From positions 1 through 26,886 of the forward strand of contig JBOFGX010000200.1 in the NCBI GenBank assembly GCA_051649345.1: a stretch of 26,886 nt of DNA, given 5' to 3'. This document shows, in pieces, positions 1 to 8,194 of the stretch. The notes beneath the pieces were generated by a model. It did no database searches. It saw only the letters and a program-made list of their open reading frames with translations, and was not told the origin of the DNA. Both the position numbers and the translations under genes were made by a program. Each line of letters starts with the position of its first letter. Position 1 is the first letter of the stretch. Source of the stretch: Leadbetterella sp051649345 (GTDB lineage: Bacteria > Bacteroidota > Bacteroidia > Cytophagales > Spirosomataceae).

Positions 1-73
1 TTTTAAAAATACTTTTATCAAATTTATATCAAGAAGACGACAATACATATAAATCAAGGAATTACTATTATTA

Positions 74-85
74 AATTCATGAATT
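74..85. repeat. 12-bp palindrome in the leader of xth
   Basis: AATTCATGAATT is a perfect palindrome in the AT-rich stretch before the exonuclease gene. A DnaA-like TTATCCATA follows at 117-125. Chance is a reasonable explanation for either in DNA this AT-rich, and no function is assigned. Confidence 0.25.
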
Positions 86-196
86 CAAGTAAATTGATAA
101 ACACTTATATATCTTTTTATCCATAAAATACCCTATTTCTATTCACAATACCCCTATAATTGTGTAAATTGCCTTGTTTTAGAATCTCTTTTTCAC

Positions 197-967
197 ATGA
201 AACTTGTCACGTTAAACGTCAATGGTATTCGTTCTGCACTTTCTAAAGGCTTAGCTGCTTGGATTGTTGAAAATGATATCGATATCTTGTGCCTACAAGA
301 AATTAAACTTTTCGAAACCGAACTCGTTGAGCCCATTTTCAAAGAACTGGGGTATGCATGTGCTTGGTTTCCAGCACAAAAAAAGGGCTATTCTGGCGTT
401 GCAATTATTTCCAAAAAATCAGCCAAATCCGTAGAATACGGTTGTGGTATAGAAACCTATGATTTTGAGGGACGTAGTATATTGGCTCATTTTGAAGGAT
501 TTAGCGTATTGTGTGCCTATTTTCCATCCGGTACTACGGGAGATGTTCGGCAATCTGTAAAGATGTCCTTTCTCACAGATATTCATGCGTATGTTCTGGA
601 TGTTCAAAAACGTGTGGATTGCTTGATCGTATGTGGAGATGTGAATATTTGCCATAAAGAAATAGACATTCATAACCCCAAAGCCAATGCCAAAACCTCT
701 GGATTTTTGCCAGAAGAAAGAGCTTGGGTAGATGATTTTGTGGCTTCGGGCTATACCGATTGTTTTCGAGAGATAGATCCCAGTCCCCACCAATATACGT
801 GGTGGTCTTTACGCTCGGGAGCTCGTGACCGCAATTTGGGCTGGCGAATAGACTACGTTTTTGTAAATGAGAAACATAAAAACACCATTAAAACGTCTAA
901 ACTACATCCTGAAGCCCGTTTTTCGGATCATTGTGCGGTAGAAGTCAATTTTGATTTAAATTTTTAA
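197..967 (+). CDS. xth: Exodeoxyribonuclease III
   Basis: AP endonuclease and 3'-5' exonuclease of the ExoIII family, acting in cytoplasmic base-excision repair. The 256 residues match the usual length. Visible active-site elements are N7 in LNVNGIR, the metal-binding E35 in LQEIK, D148-x-N150 in GDVN, D219 in RIDYVF and the terminal D244-H245 pair in FSDHC. The ATG start is preceded by AT-rich DNA with no Shine-Dalgarno sequence, as is normal in this phylum. DUF4175 starts 45 bases after the stop, so the two may be co-transcribed. The family is certain; xth/exoA naming follows convention. Confidence 0.95.
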   Translation: MKLVTLNVNGIRSALSKGLAAWIVENDIDILCLQEIKLFETELVEPIFKELGYACAWFPAQKKGYSGVAIISKKSAKSVEYGCGIETYDFEGRSILAHFEGFSVLCAYFPSGTTGDVRQSVKMSFLTDIHAYVLDVQKRVDCLIVCGDVNICHKEIDIHNPKANAKTSGFLPEERAWVDDFVASGYTDCFREIDPSPHQYTWWSLRSGARDRNLGWRIDYVFVNEKHKNTIKTSKLHPEARFSDHCAVEVNFDLNF

Positions 968-1012
968 TCCATAAGCAGCGTTTTAGTTTCACAGTATCCC
1001 AAGTAAAATCCT

Positions 1013-4000
1013 ATGAGCAATGTAGAAGACTTAAAAGAACAGATACAAGGCTATCGTAAAAAATACTACCAAAACCACCTGCTGAAGGGCAGTTTGATTG
1101 GTGGGGGTTTGATTTTTGGGGTTTTTATTTTTGTTAATGTTCTCGAGTTTTGGGGACGATTTGGTAATGAGCTTCGTGCCTTTTTGTTCTTTTCTTTTTT
1201 GATAATCAGCGGATTGGTCTTATTTTTCGGTGTACTTAGACCTTTGTTTTATTTGTACAACATCAATAAGCCACTCAGTGATACCGATGCTGCTCAACAA
1301 ATTGGGGCATTTTTTCCTACTATCAAGGATAAACTACTCAATACCTTACAGTTAGCCAACCAAAGTGCGGGCTCAGATAGTCACCTTTTAAAAGCCAGTA
1401 TTGATCAAAAATCCAAGGAACTGGCTATCGTACGTTTTTCAGATGCCGTCAACTTTTCAGAAAACAGAAAATATCTGAAGTATGCACTCATTCCTATCTT
1501 ACTAATTGCCTTAATTTCAGCTATTAAACCATCCTTTTTTAAAAGTACAGAACGCATAGTCAATTTTTCAAAAACCTTTCAAGAGCCTGCTCCTTTTCAG
1601 TTTGAAATATTGAATAAAAACCTGAATGCTACCAAGAATGAAGATTTTGTATTGAAACTCAAGCTTGTTGGGAATACCATTCCCAATGAAACATTTATGG
1701 TTTTCAATGATCGTAAATACAAAATGAACGTACAAGATCCTCAAAACTTCGAGTTTGTGTTTCCAAACGTTCAAAAAGCCACAGAATTTCACTTTTTAGC
1801 AGGGGGATTTACCTCTAATACATTTAATTTGAAGCTCACTAGTAGGCCAAGTCTTACGTCTTTTGATGTGAATCTTACGTATCCTGGCTATCTAAACAAA
1901 CCCGCCGAAACTTTCCAAAATCTAGGCAATTTAGTAGTTCCACAAGGAACACAGATCAAATGGAAGTTCAAAACATCTGAAACGGATTCTCTTTCTATGG
2001 TATTTGATGGAAATCAAAAAATAAAGCTCAGCCAAGGTCTTTTCTCGGATTTCTCGGTAGATAAAAAATTAATGCAGTCCACTGCCTATGAAATTCTTCT
2101 GAAAAATCAATACATTTCCAATGCTGACAAGATTGGCTACTATATCAATGTTGTCCCTGATAAGTTTCCTACCATACAAGTAGAACAAATTCGCGACACC
2201 AGTCTCTTTACCTATATTGGTTTAGGTGGCAGTATTTCGGATGATTTCGGTATTACTGATTTGCGTTTTTATTATAAAAATGCTCAAGCTAAAAATGCTC
2301 AATTCAAAAGTGTAGCGATACCGTTCAACAAATCCTCTATTTCTCAAACCTTCTTTTACCAAGTGAATATTGCTCAGTTGAGTCTCAACAAAGGGGATGA
2401 GCTGGAGTATTTTGTTCAAGTAACAGATAATGACGGTGTTAATGGTAAAAAATCTTCTAAGTCTACCTTACTCAAATTTGGTATGCCTACTGCAGCCGAA
2501 TTTGATAAAGACATTGAAAAACAACTTCAAAAATCCGAAGACCAGTTTGAAAAACTTTTGAAAAAGTCATTGGATTTCAAAAAAAACCTAGAAAACCTAG
2601 ACTCTGAGCTCAAGAAAAAGAAAGGTCTTGATTTTCAGGATAAAAAAGATCTTGAAGAGCTCATAAAAAAGAAAGAAGACCTTCAAAAAGAGATCCGAGA
2701 GCTACAAAAAGAGATTCAAGACCTAAAGGATAAGCAGAACCGTTTTGAACAACAAAATCCAGAGCTACAAAAGAAAATGGATATGCTGCAGCAGTTGCTA
2801 GATGATATCATGAAAGCTGCCGATTCCAAGACACTTGAAAAAATGAAAGAGGATTTAGAGAAAAACCTGGACGAAAAATCATTGAATAAACTCGATGATT
2901 TTAAGAAAAATAATCGCAACATAGACCGAAACATCGAAAGGGCTCAAAAACTCTTTCAAAACATGCAGTTTAAGCAAAAAATAGAGAATGCCGCCAAAGA
3001 GCTTGAAAAACTAGCTGAGAAGCAAGAAGAACTAGCCAACAAGACCGAAAAAGAAAATAACATAGAGAAAAATCAAGAGCTTCAAAAAGAGCAAGAAAAA
3101 TTGAATAAAGAGTTTGAAGAGAAGAAAGAGAAACTGAAGGAAATAGAAAAATTAGCCGAACAGCAGAAAAAAGACGTCGATACCAAAAAAGAAGAACAAC
3201 AGGAGATACAGAAAGAGCAAGAAAAAGCCAAACAGGACATGAAAAAGAATGACTCCAAGGCTGCCAGTAAATCACAAAAGAAGGCTGCAAAGTCTATGCG
3301 AAATCTTGCTGCTGAAATGATGGAAGGGCAAGCCAACGGAGAGTCCAAACAATTGGAACTGGATATTGATGCATTGCGGGATATTCTTGAAAATTTGATT
3401 AAAGTGTCTCATAATCAGGAGAGTATCATGTCAAACTTCAAAAATATTTCTGTTTCAGATCCTAAATTTGTGTCCTTATCTCAGCAACAACTCAAGATAG
3501 CTGATGATGCCAAAATCATCGAAGATAGCCTTTACATGCTCGCTAAACGTGTCATGCAAATAGAGTCTTTTGTGACCAAAGAAGTAACCGATATGAAAAA
3601 CCATATCGACCAATCCCTTACCTTTATAAAAGAACGTAAACTGCCTCAAGCTGCTTCTAAGCAACAGTTTTCGATGACATCCATGAACAACCTTGCACTT
3701 ATGCTTTCTGATCAGTTTAAGCAAATGCAGCAAATGATGGGTGCTCCTGGTGGTGGTGCCTCTGGTGGTAAAGGAAACGAACCTTCCGATGGAATGGGTA
3801 AAAGTCAACAACAACTCAATAAAAAAATGGAGGGAATGAGCGGTCAAGGTTCAGGAGGAAAAGAGAATCAAGGTAAAGAGTTTTCTAAAGAATTAGCCAA
3901 GATTGCAAACGAGCAAGCCAAACTCCGTAGACAAGTACAAGAGCTTCAAAATCAGCTAAATGGAACTCCAGAAGGTAAGAAAGTTGGTAATTCTTTGTCA

Positions 4001-4309
4001 GAAATTCAGAAGAAAATGGATGAGACAGAAAACGATTTGATCAATAAAAGAATTGGTCCAAAATTGGTTGAAAGAAACAAAGAAATAGAAACTCGTTTGC
4101 TAGAAGCAGAAAAGGCCATTAAAGAACAAGAGCTTGATCCCAAGCGTAAGTCAAATACAGGAGTTACATTTACACGATCTACTCCTCCCGACTTAGAGGT
4201 TTTTAAAAGAGCAAAAGAAAAGCAGGTAGAACTACTACGTACTACTCCTCCTAATTTTACCCCTTTCTATAAACAGAAAACAGATAATTATTTTAAAAAC
4301 TTAAAGTGA
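1013..4309 (+). CDS. DUF4175 family giant membrane coiled-coil protein
   Basis: A 1098-residue protein typical of Bacteroidota, with no established function. Hydrophobic helices are visible at about residues 25-45, 57-80 and 156-171, followed by a beta-rich extracytoplasmic-looking part to about 490. Residues about 495-765 are an unbroken Lys/Glu/Gln-rich coiled coil, and a Gly/Ser/Gln-rich linker follows at about 909-949 (APGGGASGGKG and similar). The C-terminus is again helical and charged, ending in a Pro/Thr-rich tail (TTPPNFTPF). The layout suggests an envelope-anchored scaffold. It ends just before two parS sites, though nothing here proves a link to chromosome segregation. The family call is confident, the function unknown. 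Confidence 0.85.
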   Translation: MSNVEDLKEQIQGYRKKYYQNHLLKGSLIGGGLIFGVFIFVNVLEFWGRFGNELRAFLFFSFLIISGLVLFFGVLRPLFYLYNINKPLSDTDAAQQIGAFFPTIKDKLLNTLQLANQSAGSDSHLLKASIDQKSKELAIVRFSDAVNFSENRKYLKYALIPILLIALISAIKPSFFKSTERIVNFSKTFQEPAPFQFEILNKNLNATKNEDFVLKLKLVGNTIPNETFMVFNDRKYKMNVQDPQNFEFVFPNVQKATEFHFLAGGFTSNTFNLKLTSRPSLTSFDVNLTYPGYLNKPAETFQNLGNLVVPQGTQIKWKFKTSETDSLSMVFDGNQKIKLSQGLFSDFSVDKKLMQSTAYEILLKNQYISNADKIGYYINVVPDKFPTIQVEQIRDTSLFTYIGLGGSISDDFGITDLRFYYKNAQAKNAQFKSVAIPFNKSSISQTFFYQVNIAQLSLNKGDELEYFVQVTDNDGVNGKKSSKSTLLKFGMPTAAEFDKDIEKQLQKSEDQFEKLLKKSLDFKKNLENLDSELKKKKGLDFQDKKDLEELIKKKEDLQKEIRELQKEIQDLKDKQNRFEQQNPELQKKMDMLQQLLDDIMKAADSKTLEKMKEDLEKNLDEKSLNKLDDFKKNNRNIDRNIERAQKLFQNMQFKQKIENAAKELEKLAEKQEELANKTEKENNIEKNQELQKEQEKLNKEFEEKKEKLKEIEKLAEQQKKDVDTKKEEQQEIQKEQEKAKQDMKKNDSKAASKSQKKAAKSMRNLAAEMMEGQANGESKQLELDIDALRDILENLIKVSHNQESIMSNFKNISVSDPKFVSLSQQQLKIADDAKIIEDSLYMLAKRVMQIESFVTKEVTDMKNHIDQSLTFIKERKLPQAASKQQFSMTSMNNLALMLSDQFKQMQQMMGAPGGGASGGKGNEPSDGMGKSQQQLNKKMEGMSGQGSGGKENQGKEFSKELAKIANEQAKLRRQVQELQNQLNGTPEGKKVGNSLSEIQKKMDETENDLINKRIGPKLVERNKEIETRLLEAEKAIKEQELDPKRKSNTGVTFTRSTPPDLEVFKRAKEKQVELLRTTPPNFTPFYKQKTDNYFKNLK

Positions 4310-4316
4310 TAAAAAG

Positions 4317-4332
4317 TGTTTCACGTGAAACA
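4317..4332. other. parS: parS site 1 (perfect ParB-binding palindrome)
   Basis: TGTTTCACGTGAAACA is a perfect 16-bp palindrome and matches the bacterial parS consensus TGTTNCACGTGAAACA at every position. It sits 7 bases after the DUF4175 stop and before mnmG. A chance perfect match in 27 kb is very unlikely, and a second near-identical site lies 26 bp away centre to centre. ParB itself is not encoded in the window. Confidence 0.88.
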
Positions 4333-4342
4333 TTGACAAAAA

Positions 4343-4358
4343 CGTTCCACGTGAAACA
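4343..4358. other. parS: parS site 2 (one mismatch)
   Basis: CGTTCCACGTGAAACA differs from the consensus only in the first base. The inner 14 bases, GTTCCACGTGAAAC, are those of a standard parS. It ends 12 bases before the mnmG start codon, so ParB bound here could also affect mnmG transcription; that is inference. Confidence 0.82.
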
Positions 4359-4370
4359 GAACAGAAACCT

Positions 4371-6233
4371 ATGTTTGAGCAGTACGATATACTAGTGGTA
4401 GGAGCCGGTCATGCCGGATGTGAGGCTGCACATGCAGCTGCAACAATGGGTTCCAAAGTTTTGTTGGTAACTATGAATCTTCAGACTATTGCACAAATGT
4501 CATGCAACCCAGCTATGGGTGGTGTTGCAAAAGGACAGATTGTGCGAGAAATAGATGCATTGGGTGGTATGTCCGGAATTATATCAGATGAAACCATGAT
4601 ACAATTCCGAATGCTCAATAGATCCAAAGGGCCTGCTATGTGGTCGCCAAGATGCCAATCCGATAGGATGGAATTTGCACTCAACTGGAGAGACAAACTT
4701 GAAAAGAATCCAAACGTTTCTTTCTGGCAGGAAATGGCTACAGGTATCATTACAGATGGAAAAAGAATAACAGGTATACGTACATCCTTAGGCTTAGAAA
4801 TATATGCCAAATGCGTGGTACTTACAAATGGTACGTTTCTCAACGGTGTTATTCACATAGGAGAAAAACAATTCGGTGGTGGAAGAACAGGTGAATCAGC
4901 TGCCAAAGGAATTACGGAAGATTTGACTAAGCTAGGCTTTGAGTCTGGACGAATGAAAACAGGTACTCCTCCAAGAGTAGACGGTAGAACCGTCAACTAT
5001 ACAGCAATGTCAGAGCAATTTGGTGATGAGAATCCTGAAAAGTTTTCCTACACAGATACTCCTACCCTTAGCAAGCAAAACTCATGTTGGATCAGCTATA
5101 CCAACCTAGCAGTACACGATAGTCTACGAAAAGGATTCGATCGTTCGCCTATGTTCAATGGAAGAATAAAAGGCCTTGGGCCGAGGTACTGTCCATCGGT
5201 TGAAGACAAAATCAACCGATTTGCTGATAAGGATAGTCACCAAATATTTCTTGAACCCGAAGGTAGAAATACAATAGAAATGTACGTAAATGGTTTCTCA
5301 ACTTCCCTGCCCGAGGATATACAATATGAAGCCATCACGAAAATTCCGGGCTTCGAAAATGTAAAAATGCTCCGTCCAGGCTATGCCATAGAATATGACT
5401 ACTTCCCTCCTACTCAACTAAAGTTGTCATTAGAAACTCACCTAATAGAGAATCTGTTCTTTGCTGGTCAAATAAACGGAACTACAGGATATGAAGAAGC
5501 CGCAGCTCAAGGGCTTATAGCAGGTATTAATGCACATAGAAAAGCTAACCAACAAGAGGAATTTGTCTTACAAAGAGACGAAGCTTATATAGGAGTATTA
5601 ATAGATGACCTCGTTAACAAAGGCACAGATGAGCCATATCGAATGTTCACTTCTCGTGCAGAATTCAGAACTATTCTCCGCCAAGACAATGCGGATATAC
5701 GATTGACACAAAAAGGATATGATATACAACTAGCTTCACAAGAACGATTGGCCAAAGTAAATCAGAAAATAACGGAATCCAAGAAACTAATTGATGAACT
5801 TGAATCTCTCAAAGTAAAACCTGAAGAATTCAACGGTTTTCTAGAAAGCCAAAATTCCGCACCTTTGAGAGAAAAAGTTACAGTTTATTCTATTCTCAAA
5901 AGACCAGAACTCAACATATCCACAATCCACAAAAGTATTCCACAGATTGAAGAAGTTCTAGATAGATATTCTGATGAGCAAAAAGAACAAGCCGAAATAT
6001 TTATCAAGTACGAAAAGTATATAGAGAAGGAATTACAATTGGCCAATCGGATGACGAAATTAGATGAGATAAAACTCAATCCTGATTTTAATTATTCTGC
6101 CCTTACATCTTTGTCGATTGAAGCAAGACAAAAACTAACCAAACAAAAACCACAAAATTTAGGACAAGCCTCAAGAATCAGCGGTGTATCTCCTTCTGAT
6201 ATTTCAGTACTCATGATTCATTTAGGTCGATAA
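4371..6233 (+). CDS. mnmG: tRNA uridine-5-carboxymethylaminomethyl modification enzyme MnmG
   Basis: FAD-dependent partner of MnmE that installs the (carboxymethyl)aminomethyl group on U34 of certain tRNAs in the cytoplasm. The 620-residue length is standard. The N-terminal dinucleotide-binding loop GAGHAGCEAA is at residues 11-20, C45 lies in CNPAMGG, the conserved C274 in RYCPSVEDK, and FAGQINGTTGYEEAAAQG is the FAD-domain signature. The helical MnmE-binding C-terminus is present and complete. MnmE is not in the window. The gene is often found near bacterial origins, which fits the parS pair directly upstream. The next gene starts 6 bases after its stop. Confidence 0.97.
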   Translation: MFEQYDILVVGAGHAGCEAAHAAATMGSKVLLVTMNLQTIAQMSCNPAMGGVAKGQIVREIDALGGMSGIISDETMIQFRMLNRSKGPAMWSPRCQSDRMEFALNWRDKLEKNPNVSFWQEMATGIITDGKRITGIRTSLGLEIYAKCVVLTNGTFLNGVIHIGEKQFGGGRTGESAAKGITEDLTKLGFESGRMKTGTPPRVDGRTVNYTAMSEQFGDENPEKFSYTDTPTLSKQNSCWISYTNLAVHDSLRKGFDRSPMFNGRIKGLGPRYCPSVEDKINRFADKDSHQIFLEPEGRNTIEMYVNGFSTSLPEDIQYEAITKIPGFENVKMLRPGYAIEYDYFPPTQLKLSLETHLIENLFFAGQINGTTGYEEAAAQGLIAGINAHRKANQQEEFVLQRDEAYIGVLIDDLVNKGTDEPYRMFTSRAEFRTILRQDNADIRLTQKGYDIQLASQERLAKVNQKITESKKLIDELESLKVKPEEFNGFLESQNSAPLREKVTVYSILKRPELNISTIHKSIPQIEEVLDRYSDEQKEQAEIFIKYEKYIEKELQLANRMTKLDEIKLNPDFNYSALTSLSIEARQKLTKQKPQNLGQASRISGVSPSDISVLMIHLGR

Positions 6234-6239
6234 CTTTAC

Positions 6240-7859
6240 ATGAAAAAACCGAATACATCAGACTACTTTTTGTACTCTATTATACTCCTCTTTGGGATAT
6301 TTATACTCTCTTGTGCTCAATTTGTGCCACCTACTGGTGGCGAGCAAGACAAAACACCACCAGTCCTCCTGGAGAGTTTTCCCAAAAACAAATCATTGAA
6401 AGTAAAGGGAAAAACTATTGAACTTACTTTTGATGAGTATGTAGACATGGCTTCTGTAAGTCAAGAACTCATTACGATCCCTGCTCCTATTTCACCTTTC
6501 ACAACCAAAATGAAAGGCAAAACAGTAAAACTAATTTTCGAAAAGCCGTTTCAAGATAGTACCACTTATACCTTCAATTTTAGAAATGGAATAAAGGACA
6601 TAAACGAACGTAATCCAGCAGAAAATCTAAAACTGGTATTTAGCACGGGCACATTTATTGATTCTCTTCAAATATCAGGTAAGGTTCGTGACATTTACAC
6701 CAAATCTCCAAGTATAGGTGCTACACTAGGTTTATATCGTGAAGACACTATTCCGTTACTAAAAAGAAAGCCTAGCTATTTTATAAAAACGGATAGTTCG
6801 GGTTTATTTTCACTCGAAAACATTAAAAACGGAACATACAAGGTATTTGCTTTTTCAGATGCAAATAATAACTTATTGTTTGATTACAAAACTGAAACCA
6901 TCGGTTTTTCAACTGTTAATGTAGATCTCAATAAAAATATAAAATTACCCTTAATTGAGTTATTCAGGATAAATTCCGCCAAAAACAAAATAAAAAAGAC
7001 GAATTCCAAGGACTTAGAATATCTAATTACTCTTGATAAACCTGTGAAAGAAGTAATCATGATAGAACCAAAAAACACAGAGTATCAAATTAAAAATAAC
7101 ACTATTTTACATATTTATAATCTCACACAGACTTATGGAGATTCAACGCTCTGCAAGTTTATAGCTGTAGATTCACTTAACAAAAGAGATACACTCAGTC
7201 AGAAATACTTCTTTACCAAATCTACAAGAAAGCCTAAGATCGGAACAGTATCTATTGAATCCAAGATAAAAAATAGAGAAGCAATCACTCGCACACTAGA
7301 ATACGAATTCACTTTCGATCTTCCTATTTCCAAATTCAACGAAGATAGTGTTGTTTTTAAGGTAGATACTTTAGTAAGTAAAAAACCAACATTTGTATGG
7401 GAATCTAAAACTAAACTTAAAGCGAGTCTAAAAACAACTGCTCAAAAACAAGTACAATTGATTTTCAAGGATAAAACATTTACCAATATTAAAGGAGATA
7501 CATCCGAAACAGTTTCTATAACAAATCCAATTCTCCAAGAAAAGGAACTCGCTCAGCTTTCGGGGACAGCTACTGGCAAAGACAATAAAATTATACAATT
7601 ACTATACGATGATAAATTTAAAATCTACAAGGAAATTCAAACAAAGTCAAGTTTCTCGTTTGTTGATATTATACCGAATTCTTATTACCTAAAAATTATA
7701 TACGATGATAACAACAATGGTATTTGGGATCCAGGTGATATCACTACGGGACAATTACCCGAAAAGATAGATTTGAGCAAAGAACCTATGCGATTAAAAG
7801 CTAATTTTATTCTTAAAAACGTAAACATCGATCAGCTTGTGGAAAAGCCTGTGGAATAG
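6240..7859 (+). CDS. Ig-like (Big_5-type) lipoprotein
   Basis: A 539-residue exported lipoprotein. The N-terminus has a hydrophobic stretch ending in the lipobox I-L-S-C with Cys25 as the lipidated residue. Residues about 40-140 resemble the bacterial Ig-like domain Big_5 (KTPPVLLESFPKN, then IELTFDEYVD). Two Asp/Asn-rich loops, DANNNLLFD near residue 207 and DDNNNGIWD near residue 489, sit in carboxypeptidase-regulatory-like beta modules and could bind calcium. It starts 6 bases after mnmG and is likely co-transcribed with it. Its 3' end carries two DnaA-box-like TGTGGAA motifs belonging to the adjacent origin candidate. Function unknown beyond a cell-surface role. Confidence 0.8.
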   Translation: MKKPNTSDYFLYSIILLFGIFILSCAQFVPPTGGEQDKTPPVLLESFPKNKSLKVKGKTIELTFDEYVDMASVSQELITIPAPISPFTTKMKGKTVKLIFEKPFQDSTTYTFNFRNGIKDINERNPAENLKLVFSTGTFIDSLQISGKVRDIYTKSPSIGATLGLYREDTIPLLKRKPSYFIKTDSSGLFSLENIKNGTYKVFAFSDANNNLLFDYKTETIGFSTVNVDLNKNIKLPLIELFRINSAKNKIKKTNSKDLEYLITLDKPVKEVIMIEPKNTEYQIKNNTILHIYNLTQTYGDSTLCKFIAVDSLNKRDTLSQKYFFTKSTRKPKIGTVSIESKIKNREAITRTLEYEFTFDLPISKFNEDSVVFKVDTLVSKKPTFVWESKTKLKASLKTTAQKQVQLIFKDKTFTNIKGDTSETVSITNPILQEKELAQLSGTATGKDNKIIQLLYDDKFKIYKEIQTKSSFSFVDIIPNSYYLKIIYDDNNNGIWDPGDITTGQLPEKIDLSKEPMRLKANFILKNVNIDQLVEKPVE

Positions 7860-8081
7860 ACACTCAATGTGTGGAAAAATCAAAGAATACTACACATTCT
7901 TAGCCCCAGTTATCCATAAACTCAAATTAAGTCAAAAGATATGGGGATAAAAGATAAGTTACCGATTTTTTATGAGAAGGTTATCCATACTTAATGAATG
8001 AAAAAAAGACAGAATTATGTTATCAACAAAAAGAAATTAATATCTAATAATCATATAATTAAATGTGTAAAACTCTCTAAT

Positions 8082-8090
8082 TTATCCACA
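8082..8090 (+). other. Perfect DnaA box
   Basis: TTATCCACA is identical to the consensus high-affinity DnaA box. It is the last strong box before the AT-rich stretch, which is where a duplex-opening box would be expected. Confidence 0.65.
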
Positions 8091-8136
8091 ATGAAACCGT
8101 TTTATAAACAAAAAAATAATAGTCCACATATCAACA

Positions 8137-8193
8137 CTATATAATAAAAACAATAAATTTAAATTTAAAATAAATCTTTTATATTTATTAATA
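8137..8193. other. Candidate DNA-unwinding element
   Basis: Only about 3 of 57 bases are G or C. It contains a 6-bp tandem AAATTT repeat (AAATTTAAATTTAAA, 8155-8169). Its position between the DnaA-box cluster and the TPR gene is typical of the region first melted at an origin. The same AT-richness could also serve as a promoter for the TPR gene. Confidence 0.5.
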
Positions 8194-8194
8194 C

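Noticed and set aside
2970..3348. Long minus-strand open frames rich in Ser, Phe and Leu inside the DUF4175 gene
   Set aside because: They are the antisense of the Lys/Glu coiled coil, whose codons give few stops on the other strand. They have no plausible start context or recognisable domain.
7860..8194. Origin gap as a plasmid or phage replication origin
   Set aside because: There are no iterons, Rep gene or mobile-element genes; the surroundings are core chromosomal genes.
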